Origin: Flavobacterium frigidimaris
GTDB lineage: Bacteria > Bacteroidota > Bacteroidia > Flavobacteriales > Flavobacteriaceae
Assembly (NCBI GenBank): GCA_900129595.1
Contig: FQWG01000014.1
Coordinates: forward strand, 97,496 to 161,495
Direction of reading: 5' to 3'
DNA: 64,000 bases
Part shown: one piece after another, positions 15,727 to 22,853 of the stretch
Numbering within the stretch: the first letter of the stretch is position 1
Layout of the letters: each line of letters opens with the position of its first letter
Translations under genes and position numbers: made by a program
The notes under the pieces: model-generated
Told to the model about the DNA's origin: nothing
Databases searched by the model: none
What the model saw: the letters and a program-made list of their open reading frames with translations, nothing else

Positions 15727-17986
15727 TAAATCAAAAATAGTTTTTCTATCTACATTTCCTCCAACTCAATGCGGAATAGCAACTTATACCCAGGACACCA
15801 TCAAAGGAATTACAGATGTTTTTGGTAAATCCATCACATGTCAGATTTGCGAATTGGTGGATAAACCAAAAGCAAATCCAACTCAGGCGTATACTTTGAA
15901 CACGAAAAACAAAGAAGAATATACCAGAGTTGCCCATGAAATCAATAAAGATAAGTCGGTAAAATTGGTTCATATTCAGCACGAATTTGGTTTATTTGGA
16001 GGTAATTATGGAGACTATTTATTAGATTTTCTCAATGAAGTCAAAAAACCACTGACCTATACTTTTCACAGTGTGATTCAAAACCCGAATAACGAATTGA
16101 AAACTTTCGTAAAATTGCTGCTTTCCTATAGCAATTCGGTATTTGTAATGACGAATAAATCAAAAGAAATTTTGATCAATGATTATGATATCAAAGAGGA
16201 GATTATTACTTATGTACCACACGGAACTCATATTGTGATTTATGAAGCTCCACAACAGGCAAAAGAAAAGTTTAATATTCAGGACAGAAAAGTCTTAGCT
16301 ACTTTTGGTCTTTTAGGAGAAGGAAAAAATATCGAAACCGGTTTACAGGCATTGCCTAAAATCATCGAAAACACACCAAATGCGCTTTACCTGATTATTG
16401 GCAAAACGCATCCTAATCTCATCATTGATGGCGTTGATGCTTATCGCGATAAACTGGAAGGTATTGTTAATGAGCTCAATCTAAAAGATCATGTTCGTTT
16501 TATAAATGAATATCTGGATACAGATGAGCTTTTAGATTATCTAAAAGCCACTGATATTTATATGTTCACCTCAAAAGATCCCAACCAGGCTGTAAGCGGC
16601 ACTTTTTCGTATGCGATGAGTTGTGCTTGTCCAATTGTCGCCTCAAAAATTCCTCACACCAGAGAAGTTTTAACTCCTGATTCTGGAATATTGGTTGATA
16701 TTGGTGAAGCAGATCAATTTGCTGAAGCCGCTATTAAACTACTTTCTGATGATCATTTAAGAGAAGAAATGGGAATTAATGCCTTTAGAAAAACCCGCGC
16801 TTCGTCCTGGGAAAATGCAGCAATTACACATATGAACACTTATAAAGAACTTTTCGAAAGTCAATCAGAAGTAAAATATACCTATCCATCTATTCAATTG
16901 GCCCATATCAAAAAAATGACCACTGATTTAGGGATCATCCAATTCAGTAAAATATCGATTCCGGATCTTGATTCAGGATATACTTTAGATGATAATGCGC
17001 GCGCTTTAATTGCGATTTGCATGCATTACAAACTAACACAGGACAAAGAAGATTTAGCCTATATCTTGGTTTATTTAGATTTTATTATACGCTGTCAGCA
17101 GCCAAAAGGAGACTTCATCAATTATGTCGATCAGGAAAACCGTGAGCACGTTGAACAAAATGCCGAAGTAAATCTGGAAGACTCTAATGCAAGAGCCATT
17201 TGGGCATTGGGAACTGTTGTTGCCAATAGTGAAATCCTGCCGGAAGCGATTGTAAAAAAAGCATCACAATGTTTACTAAACTCACTAAAATGGGCCGAAA
17301 GTATTCAGTCGCCACGTTCTATAGGTTTTGCTACAAAAGGTTTGTATTTGTACCATACTGCCGTTCCTAACTTATATGTCGCGGCAATTATCAATAAACT
17401 GAATGCAAAATTGCTTTCTAATTATGAAATTCACGCTTCGAGCGACTGGAAATGGTTTGAAAACTATATGACTTACGGAAATGGTATTTTGCCGGAATCC
17501 ATGTTGTTTGCCTTTCTAACGACTAACAAACCTATTTATAAAAAAGTAGCATTGGATTCGCTTGACTTTTTAATGTCGAAAATGTTTAAAGACAAAAACT
17601 TCAAAGTAATTTCTAATAACGGATGGCTGCACAGAGATTCAGAAGAACAAGTACACGAATACGGAGAACAGCCTATAGATGTTGCCTACACGATTCATAC
17701 TTTGAATTCTTTCTACAGCGCTTTTGGTTCTCCGGAATACAAACAAAAAATGAAAATGGCCTTCAATTGGTTTTTAGGAAAAAATCATCTCGGACAAATC
17801 ATGTACAATCCAATTAGCGGCGGTGGTTACGACGGACTTGAAAAAGAAAATGTAAACTTAAACCAGGGTGCCGAATCTACAGTTTGTTTTCTAACCGCAA
17901 GATTGTTAATGGAAAACCTTAAATTATCCGAAATTAAAGTAATTCCGTTGCAAAAACCTAAAACAGGAATTGCTATTAATTTATAA
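15710..17986 (+). CDS. GT4-type glycosyltransferase fused to a helical C-terminal domain
   Basis: A 758-residue cytoplasmic protein. Residues 1-380 are a GT-B fold glycosyltransferase of GT4 type: FLSTFPPTQCGIATYTQDT at the start, HIQHEFGLFGGNYGDYLLDF, LATFGLLGEGKNIETGLQAL, and SGTFSYAMSCACPIVASKIP. The usual EX7E motif is replaced there (no Glu at either site). Residues of about 390-758 form a second domain rich in helices, with LDSGYTLDDNARALIAICMH, NLEDSNARAIWALGTV and WLHRDSEEQVHEYGEQPID. This looks like an (alpha/alpha) toroid, as in six-hairpin glycosidases and epimerases. It overlaps GH130 by 17 bases. It may build or trim a mannoside, but donor and acceptor are not known. Confidence 0.82.
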   Translation: MKTISNKSKIVFLSTFPPTQCGIATYTQDTIKGITDVFGKSITCQICELVDKPKANPTQAYTLNTKNKEEYTRVAHEINKDKSVKLVHIQHEFGLFGGNYGDYLLDFLNEVKKPLTYTFHSVIQNPNNELKTFVKLLLSYSNSVFVMTNKSKEILINDYDIKEEIITYVPHGTHIVIYEAPQQAKEKFNIQDRKVLATFGLLGEGKNIETGLQALPKIIENTPNALYLIIGKTHPNLIIDGVDAYRDKLEGIVNELNLKDHVRFINEYLDTDELLDYLKATDIYMFTSKDPNQAVSGTFSYAMSCACPIVASKIPHTREVLTPDSGILVDIGEADQFAEAAIKLLSDDHLREEMGINAFRKTRASSWENAAITHMNTYKELFESQSEVKYTYPSIQLAHIKKMTTDLGIIQFSKISIPDLDSGYTLDDNARALIAICMHYKLTQDKEDLAYILVYLDFIIRCQQPKGDFINYVDQENREHVEQNAEVNLEDSNARAIWALGTVVANSEILPEAIVKKASQCLLNSLKWAESIQSPRSIGFATKGLYLYHTAVPNLYVAAIINKLNAKLLSNYEIHASSDWKWFENYMTYGNGILPESMLFAFLTTNKPIYKKVALDSLDFLMSKMFKDKNFKVISNNGWLHRDSEEQVHEYGEQPIDVAYTIHTLNSFYSAFGSPEYKQKMKMAFNWFLGKNHLGQIMYNPISGGGYDGLEKENVNLNQGAESTVCFLTARLLMENLKLSEIKVIPLQKPKTGIAINL

Positions 17987-18030
17987 TTGATTGAAATAAA
18001 TATTCTAACTAAATATACTATTTAACCGTA

Positions 18031-18057
18031 AAATCCCTTTAATAAGGGATTTTTTTG
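18031..18057 (+). terminator. Terminator of the GH130-GT operon
   Basis: Stem AAATCCCTT with AAGGGATTT around TAAT, followed by a T run. It lies 45 bases after the glycosyltransferase stop. An almost identical hairpin occurs at 20022-20048. Confidence 0.85.
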
Positions 18058-18145
18058 TTTTTATAATCTTTTCAAAAACAGCCTCTTATTTACTTTACTA
18101 CCGCAAGTAATTTCTAAACGAATCAAAAAAATAAATAACTATTTA

Positions 18146-18176
18146 TTTGCCTATCTACTAATAGGTAGTATATTTG
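18146..18176 (+). promoter_or_regulatory. Promoter and operator of the tetR-fabF pair
   Basis: TTTG (18146-18149), 19 bases, TATATTTG (18169-18176). The spacer is filled by an imperfect inverted repeat, CTATCTA-CTAA-TAGGTAG (18151-18168). A TetR dimer bound there would block the polymerase, so autorepression is likely. Confidence 0.7.
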
Positions 18177-18192
18177 CTGAAAATTTATTGTC

Positions 18193-18753
18193 ATGACAAC
18201 ACGAGAAACAATTATAGGCAAAGCAGATGAGTTTATTAGAAACAAAGGGTATAACGCATTTAGTTTCAAAGACATTTCTAATGATATAGGCATCAAAACA
18301 GCTTCTATTCATTATCATTTTCCAACAAAATCAGATTTGGGAGTAGCCACAATAAAAGAGCATGTTGTGAGATATGAAAATTTAAAGCTAAAAGTTGCCA
18401 ACGAAAGTCCGTTGGTAAAACTTGAAGCTTTCCTGGCGATTCATTCTCAAATAAAATTGGAGAATAAAGTGTGTATTGTTGGTTCCTTATCCACAGACTT
18501 AAATACGCTCGACGAAACTATAAAAACAGAATTGCAGATATTTGCCAAACTCGTAATTGAGTGGATAACCGAAATCTTAACCGAAGGAAAAGAACTCAAA
18601 ATATTTGATTTTGAAATTACTCCACGAACAAAAGCATTAATGATCATCACCAATATGGTCGCTATCGTGCAACTATCAAGACTAACGGGCCAAGATGATT
18701 TTGAAGCTGTAAAAGAAACTATATTAACAGAATTAAGACCTAAGAAACAATGA
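18193..18753 (+). CDS. TetR family transcriptional regulator
   Basis: A 186-residue TetR-type repressor. The N-terminal helix-turn-helix reads AFSFKDISNDIGIKTASIHY, followed by HFPTKSDLGVATIKEH. The C-terminal ligand domain is generic. Its stop overlaps the start of the FabF-like gene (ATGA at 18750), so the two are translated together. That suggests it senses an acyl compound or the pathway state of the ketosynthase. An inverted repeat in the promoter spacer is its probable operator. Confidence 0.87.
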   Translation: MTTRETIIGKADEFIRNKGYNAFSFKDISNDIGIKTASIHYHFPTKSDLGVATIKEHVVRYENLKLKVANESPLVKLEAFLAIHSQIKLENKVCIVGSLSTDLNTLDETIKTELQIFAKLVIEWITEILTEGKELKIFDFEITPRTKALMIITNMVAIVQLSRLTGQDDFEAVKETILTELRPKKQ

Positions 18754-19994
18754 AAAGAGTTGTAATAACAGGATTAGGAGCTGTAACTCCTATTGGAAAT
18801 AGTGTACCAGAATATTGGCATTCGCTAATTAATGGTGTTAGCGGTGCAGCAGAAATAACCAAATTTGATACCACACAATTCAAAACCAAATTTGCGTGTG
18901 AAGTAAAGAATTTTGATCCGCAACATATTTTTGAGAAAAATGAAATTCGCAAATATGATCTTTTTACCCAATACGCATTATACGTAACAGATGAAGCTAT
19001 TAAAAATGCTAATATCGATTTTGATACTTTAAACAAAGATAGAATTGGCGTTATATGGGGTTCCGGTGATGGAGGTGTTGCTACTTTTGAAGAACAAATA
19101 AGCGAATATAAATTAGGAAACGGAATACCCCGATTTAGTCCATTTTTTATCCCTAAAAGAATTATTAATATTGCCTCGGGAGCAATTTCTATTAAGTACG
19201 GACTTCGCGGAATTAATTATACAACGGCTTCTGCCTGTTCTGCAAGTAATACAGCAATTATAGATGCCTTTAACTACATTCGCTGGGGCAAAGCAGATAT
19301 GATCATTAGTGGTGGTTCTGAAGCTTCCATTACAGAGTCTTCTATTGGTGGCTTTAACGCCTCAAAAGCATTGTCTACCTTAAATGATGATTGTACTAAA
19401 GCGTCACGTCCTTTTGATGCTACACGAGACGGATTTGTTTTGGGCGAAGGTGCAGGTGCGATCATATTAGAAAGCTATGAACATGCCATAAAAAGAAATG
19501 CTGTGATTCTTGCCGAAATTGTTGGAGGCGGATTAGCCGGAGATGCCTACCACTTAACGGGAACACATCCTGATGGCGAAGGAGCAATTTTAGGAATGGA
19601 GCTTGCTCTTGAAGAAGCTGAGATTACACCCGATAAAATCGATTATATTAATGCACACGCCACTTCTACTCCAACCGGAGATTTAAGCGAACTTAAAGCG
19701 ATGGAAAAAGTCTTTGGCAAAAATCCTAATGCGAATATAAGCGCAACAAAATCAATGACCGGACATTTACTTGGAGGTGCCGGAGCTATCGAAGCCATTG
19801 CTTGTATCAAAGCCGTTCAGGAAAACATAGTTCCACCTACTATAAATACGAAAACAATAGAAACTGAGTTTAAAGACAAATTTAATTTAACACTGGAAAA
19901 AGCACAGCCACGAATTGTAAATTATGCTATGAGCAATACTTTTGGTTTTGGCGGACATATTGCCAGCTCAATTTTTAAAAAATTTAAAAATTGA
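18750..19994 (+). CDS. Beta-ketoacyl-ACP synthase II (FabF-like)
   Basis: A 414-residue thiolase-fold condensing enzyme, complete. Catalytic Cys is in TTASACSASNTAIIDA (about residue 163). The two catalytic histidines are in INAHATSTPTGDLSE (about 303) and TGHLLGGAGAIEA (about 340), and the closing FGFGGHIAS loop is present. It condenses malonyl-ACP with acyl-ACP, elongating fatty acids, or a secondary lipid or aryl-polyene chain. It lacks acpP or other fab neighbours and instead has its own TetR, so it may be a specialised paralogue and not the essential fabF. Its start overlaps tetR by 4 bases. Confidence 0.93.
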   Translation: MKRVVITGLGAVTPIGNSVPEYWHSLINGVSGAAEITKFDTTQFKTKFACEVKNFDPQHIFEKNEIRKYDLFTQYALYVTDEAIKNANIDFDTLNKDRIGVIWGSGDGGVATFEEQISEYKLGNGIPRFSPFFIPKRIINIASGAISIKYGLRGINYTTASACSASNTAIIDAFNYIRWGKADMIISGGSEASITESSIGGFNASKALSTLNDDCTKASRPFDATRDGFVLGEGAGAIILESYEHAIKRNAVILAEIVGGGLAGDAYHLTGTHPDGEGAILGMELALEEAEITPDKIDYINAHATSTPTGDLSELKAMEKVFGKNPNANISATKSMTGHLLGGAGAIEAIACIKAVQENIVPPTINTKTIETEFKDKFNLTLEKAQPRIVNYAMSNTFGFGGHIASSIFKKFKN

Positions 19995-20021
19995 TTTAGG
20001 AACCTTATCGCAACTTACATC

Positions 20022-20048
20022 AAAATCCCTTTTATAAGGGATTTTTTT
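20022..20048 (+). terminator. Terminator of the tetR-fabF pair
   Basis: Stem AAAATCCCTT (20022-20031) with AAGGGATTTT (20036-20045), loop TTAT, then more T. It is almost the same sequence as the terminator at 18031, so the pair is bracketed by direct repeats. Confidence 0.85.
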
Positions 20049-20247
20049 GTTTTTAACAATTCGGTCCTAACGTCATAATAATCTACTTATTGCATTTCAT
20101 TATGTTAATTATATAAACTTGTAAAAAAGTTGTGTAAGATTTTTTCCGTACTTCTAAAGTAATTTTAATCTACAATAATCAAAGGGTACACTACCTGACT
20201 AAATCGTTGGTTTTCATTCACTTGATTTAACTTAAAAACATAGTATT

Positions 20248-21006
20248 TTGATACTTACTTTAAAAAATACATTCACAGAAATAGGAAATGCAACCGTGTT
20301 TGCAAAGCAGTTTTTTAAGGAGGTTTTTGTTCCGCCTTATGAAACAAAAGAGTTCCTGAAACAATGTTATGTAATTGGCTATAAATCATTACCACTTGTT
20401 GCCATAACCGGTTTTATTATGGGTTTGGTACTTACGCTTCAATCGCGTCCTACTTTGGTAAAATTTGGAGCTGAATCCTGGTTACCGGGCATGGTGGCAC
20501 TTTCGCTGATTAGAGAAATTGCTCCTGTAATTACTGCCCTTATTTGTGCCGGTAAAATTTCGTCCGGAATTGGCGCTGAATTGGGTTCCATGAAAGTGAC
20601 CGAACAAATTGATGCCATGGAAGTTTCAGCAATTAATCCTTATAATTATTTAGTAGTAACACGAATTCTGGCCTGTACTTTAATGGTTCCTATATTGGTA
20701 TTTTTTGCTGATGCCATCGGAATTATTGGCGGATATGTGGGCATTAACATTCACGGTGATGTCAATTTCTATCGTTACCTGACTCAAATTCTGCAATCAT
20801 TAGAATTTCTCGATATAATTCCTGCCACAATCAAAACCTTTTTCTTCGGATTTTTTATCGGAATGATTGGATGTTACAAAGGGTTTAATGCTTCAAACGG
20901 AACTGAAAGTGTGGGAAAAGCAGCCAATTCTGCAGTAGTTACGGCTTCGCTTACCATTTTTATTATTGATATGGTCGCTGTTCAAATAACCGATTTATTT
21001 TTTTAA
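20248..21006 (+). CDS. mlaE: MlaE-type ABC transporter permease
   Basis: A 252-residue inner-membrane permease of the Mla/MCE phospholipid transport system. About five hydrophobic helices; typical strings are GFIMGLVLTLQSRPTLVKFG, REIAPVITALICAGKISSGI and GAELGSMKVTEQIDAMEVSA, the MlaE hallmark. The start is a TTG: an in-frame stop lies at 20233 and no ATG occurs for about 60 codons, so TTG (20248) or ATT (20245) must be used. MlaF and MlaD follow directly, completing the inner-membrane part of a retrograde lipid transporter. Confidence 0.9.
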   Translation: MILTLKNTFTEIGNATVFAKQFFKEVFVPPYETKEFLKQCYVIGYKSLPLVAITGFIMGLVLTLQSRPTLVKFGAESWLPGMVALSLIREIAPVITALICAGKISSGIGAELGSMKVTEQIDAMEVSAINPYNYLVVTRILACTLMVPILVFFADAIGIIGGYVGINIHGDVNFYRYLTQILQSLEFLDIIPATIKTFFFGFFIGMIGCYKGFNASNGTESVGKAANSAVVTASLTIFIIDMVAVQITDLFF

Positions 21007-21007
21007 G

Positions 21008-21790
21008 ATGATTAAAGAGAAAGAAAATATAAAAAAAACGGCTTCAAAAGCAAAAAAGCAAGAGCCAATCATTGTGATAAAAGACTTGCACAAAACTTTT
21101 GGTGCTGATAATGAAGTTTTAAAAGGTGTAAATCTTACGGTAAACAAAGGCGAGGATTTAGTGATTTTAGGACGTTCCGGATCAGGAAAATCCGTAACCA
21201 TAAAATGCATTGTTGGTTTGATTGAACCTGACAAAGGCGAAATAAAAGTTTTTGATCAAAACGTACTGAACCTGACAAAACCTGAACTGAATGAGATCAG
21301 GGTACGTATTGGATTTTTGTTCCAAAGCGGTGCTTTATACGATTCAATGTCGGTGAGAGAAAATCTGGCATTTACCTTAAAAAAACACAAAAGAGATCTT
21401 ACTGCTGAAGAAGTAGAAAGTGAAGTTATGGAAGCCTTGGATAATGTTGGACTGAGTGATGCAATAGACAAAATGCCTTCTGAATTATCAGGCGGGATGC
21501 AAAAACGAATTGGTCTTGCCAGAACTTTAATATTAAAACCGGAAATCATCCTATACGATGAACCTACCACAGGATTAGATACCATAACCTCTCGGGAAAT
21601 AAGCGAATTAATTCTCGATATCAAACATAAACGCAAAACGACTTCGATCATTATTACCCATGATATGGCATGTGCAAAGCTTACTGCTGACCGCATTATG
21701 GTTCTAAAAGAGGGAGTAATACATGCAGAAGGAACGTACGAAGAACTAGAAAAAGACGAAGACGAATGGGTTCGCTCTTTTTTTCAATAA
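21008..21790 (+). CDS. mlaF: MlaF-type ABC transporter ATPase
   Basis: A 260-residue cytoplasmic ATPase driving lipid transport with the MlaE permease, one base upstream. Walker A is LGRSGSGKSVTIKC (about residues 55-68), the signature is ELSGGMQKRIGLART, Walker B is EIILYDEPTTGLDTI, and the switch His is in IIITHDMACA. The first 20 residues are a lysine-rich extension (KEKENIKKTASKAKK), a little longer than usual for MlaF. The MCE protein gene follows after 25 bases. Confidence 0.93.
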   Translation: MIKEKENIKKTASKAKKQEPIIVIKDLHKTFGADNEVLKGVNLTVNKGEDLVILGRSGSGKSVTIKCIVGLIEPDKGEIKVFDQNVLNLTKPELNEIRVRIGFLFQSGALYDSMSVRENLAFTLKKHKRDLTAEEVESEVMEALDNVGLSDAIDKMPSELSGGMQKRIGLARTLILKPEIILYDEPTTGLDTITSREISELILDIKHKRKTTSIIITHDMACAKLTADRIMVLKEGVIHAEGTYEELEKDEDEWVRSFFQ

Positions 21791-21815
21791 TACTAAAAAT
21801 AAATAATTAGAAATC

Positions 21816-22709
21816 ATGGATAAGCAATCTGGATATACTTGGAAATTAGGAATGTTTGTAACAATAGGTTTACTGCTTTTTGTAATGGCAATTTACTTTA
21901 TTGGGAAACAAAAGAATCTTTTTGGTTCTACATTCAACATCACCTCACAATTTAAAACCGTTAGTGGTTTAGAGGTGGGAAATAATGTTCGTTTTTCAGG
22001 AATTAATATCGGAACGGTTGAAGAAATTCAATTAATAAACGATTCTTCTGTTGTAGTAAGAATGGTCATTAAGGATGAAGTTCGAAAATTTATTAAAACA
22101 GATGCCCGTGCCAGTATTGGTTCTGACGGATTAATGGGCGATAAAGTTTTGACTATTTCTCCAGGTGCAAATTCGACAAAAGTGGTAGAAAACAATGGTG
22201 CAATCGCTTCTGTTAACGGAATTGAAATGCAGGATTTAATGAAAAGCGTGAAAAAAAGTGTAGATAATGCCGCAGTAATAACGGATGAGCTGGCCATTTT
22301 TAGTCATAGTATGAATACCGGAAACGGTGCTTTGGCAAGATTAGTCCGTGATGATAAAATGGCGAATAGCGTTTCTAATACGCTTTCTAATTTAGAATCC
22401 GGTACAAAAGGTTTTAGCGAAAATATGGAAGCTGCAAAAAGCAACTTCCTGCTTAAAGGATACTTCAAGAAAAAAGAGAAAGAAAAAGAAAAGAAAAAAG
22501 AAGAATTAAAAGAGCAAAAAGAAGAACAGCAGGAAAAGGCTGAAAAAGCTAAAGAAGAAAAGGCCAAGGAAGAGAAAGAGAAAGCTGAAAAAGCCGAAAA
22601 AGAAAAAGCTAAAGCGGAGAAAGAAAAAGCAGAGAAAGCCAAAGAAGAAAAAGAAAAACTGGAGAAACAGAAAGCTGAAGAGGCTAAAAAAGCTGAAAAA
22701 GGAAAATAA
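21816..22709 (+). CDS. mlaD: MlaD-type MCE domain protein with Lys/Glu-rich tail
   Basis: A 297-residue protein anchored by one N-terminal helix (about residues 10-28). An MCE domain follows (about 38-120: FKTVSGLEVGNNVRFSGINI, GTVEEIQLINDSSVVVRMVI, SIGSDGLMGDKVLTIS). This is the periplasmic lipid-binding ring subunit. The MCE part is followed by a helical stretch and then roughly 85 residues made almost only of Lys, Glu and Ala (KEKAEKAKEEKAKEEKEK-type repeats), probably a long charged helix or coiled coil. This tail is unusual compared with Escherichia coli MlaD (183 residues). It is last in the mlaEFD run. Confidence 0.88.
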   Translation: MDKQSGYTWKLGMFVTIGLLLFVMAIYFIGKQKNLFGSTFNITSQFKTVSGLEVGNNVRFSGINIGTVEEIQLINDSSVVVRMVIKDEVRKFIKTDARASIGSDGLMGDKVLTISPGANSTKVVENNGAIASVNGIEMQDLMKSVKKSVDNAAVITDELAIFSHSMNTGNGALARLVRDDKMANSVSNTLSNLESGTKGFSENMEAAKSNFLLKGYFKKKEKEKEKKKEELKEQKEEQQEKAEKAKEEKAKEEKEKAEKAEKEKAKAEKEKAEKAKEEKEKLEKQKAEEAKKAEKGK

Positions 22710-22853
22710 TAAAAGAAATTGTTTTATACACCTAGAAAACATAGAGGATATGCTTAATAATTAAGAGCACAAAAAAAGTGAAATACCTTTTTTCAATTTG
22801 TAAATTCTATGCTTCTATGGGGCAAAATTCGACTACACATAATCTCAATAATT

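Noticed and set aside
22304..22742. Phe/Ser-rich open frames opposite the MlaD tail
   Set aside because: Complement of the Lys/Glu repeat; low-complexity shadow.
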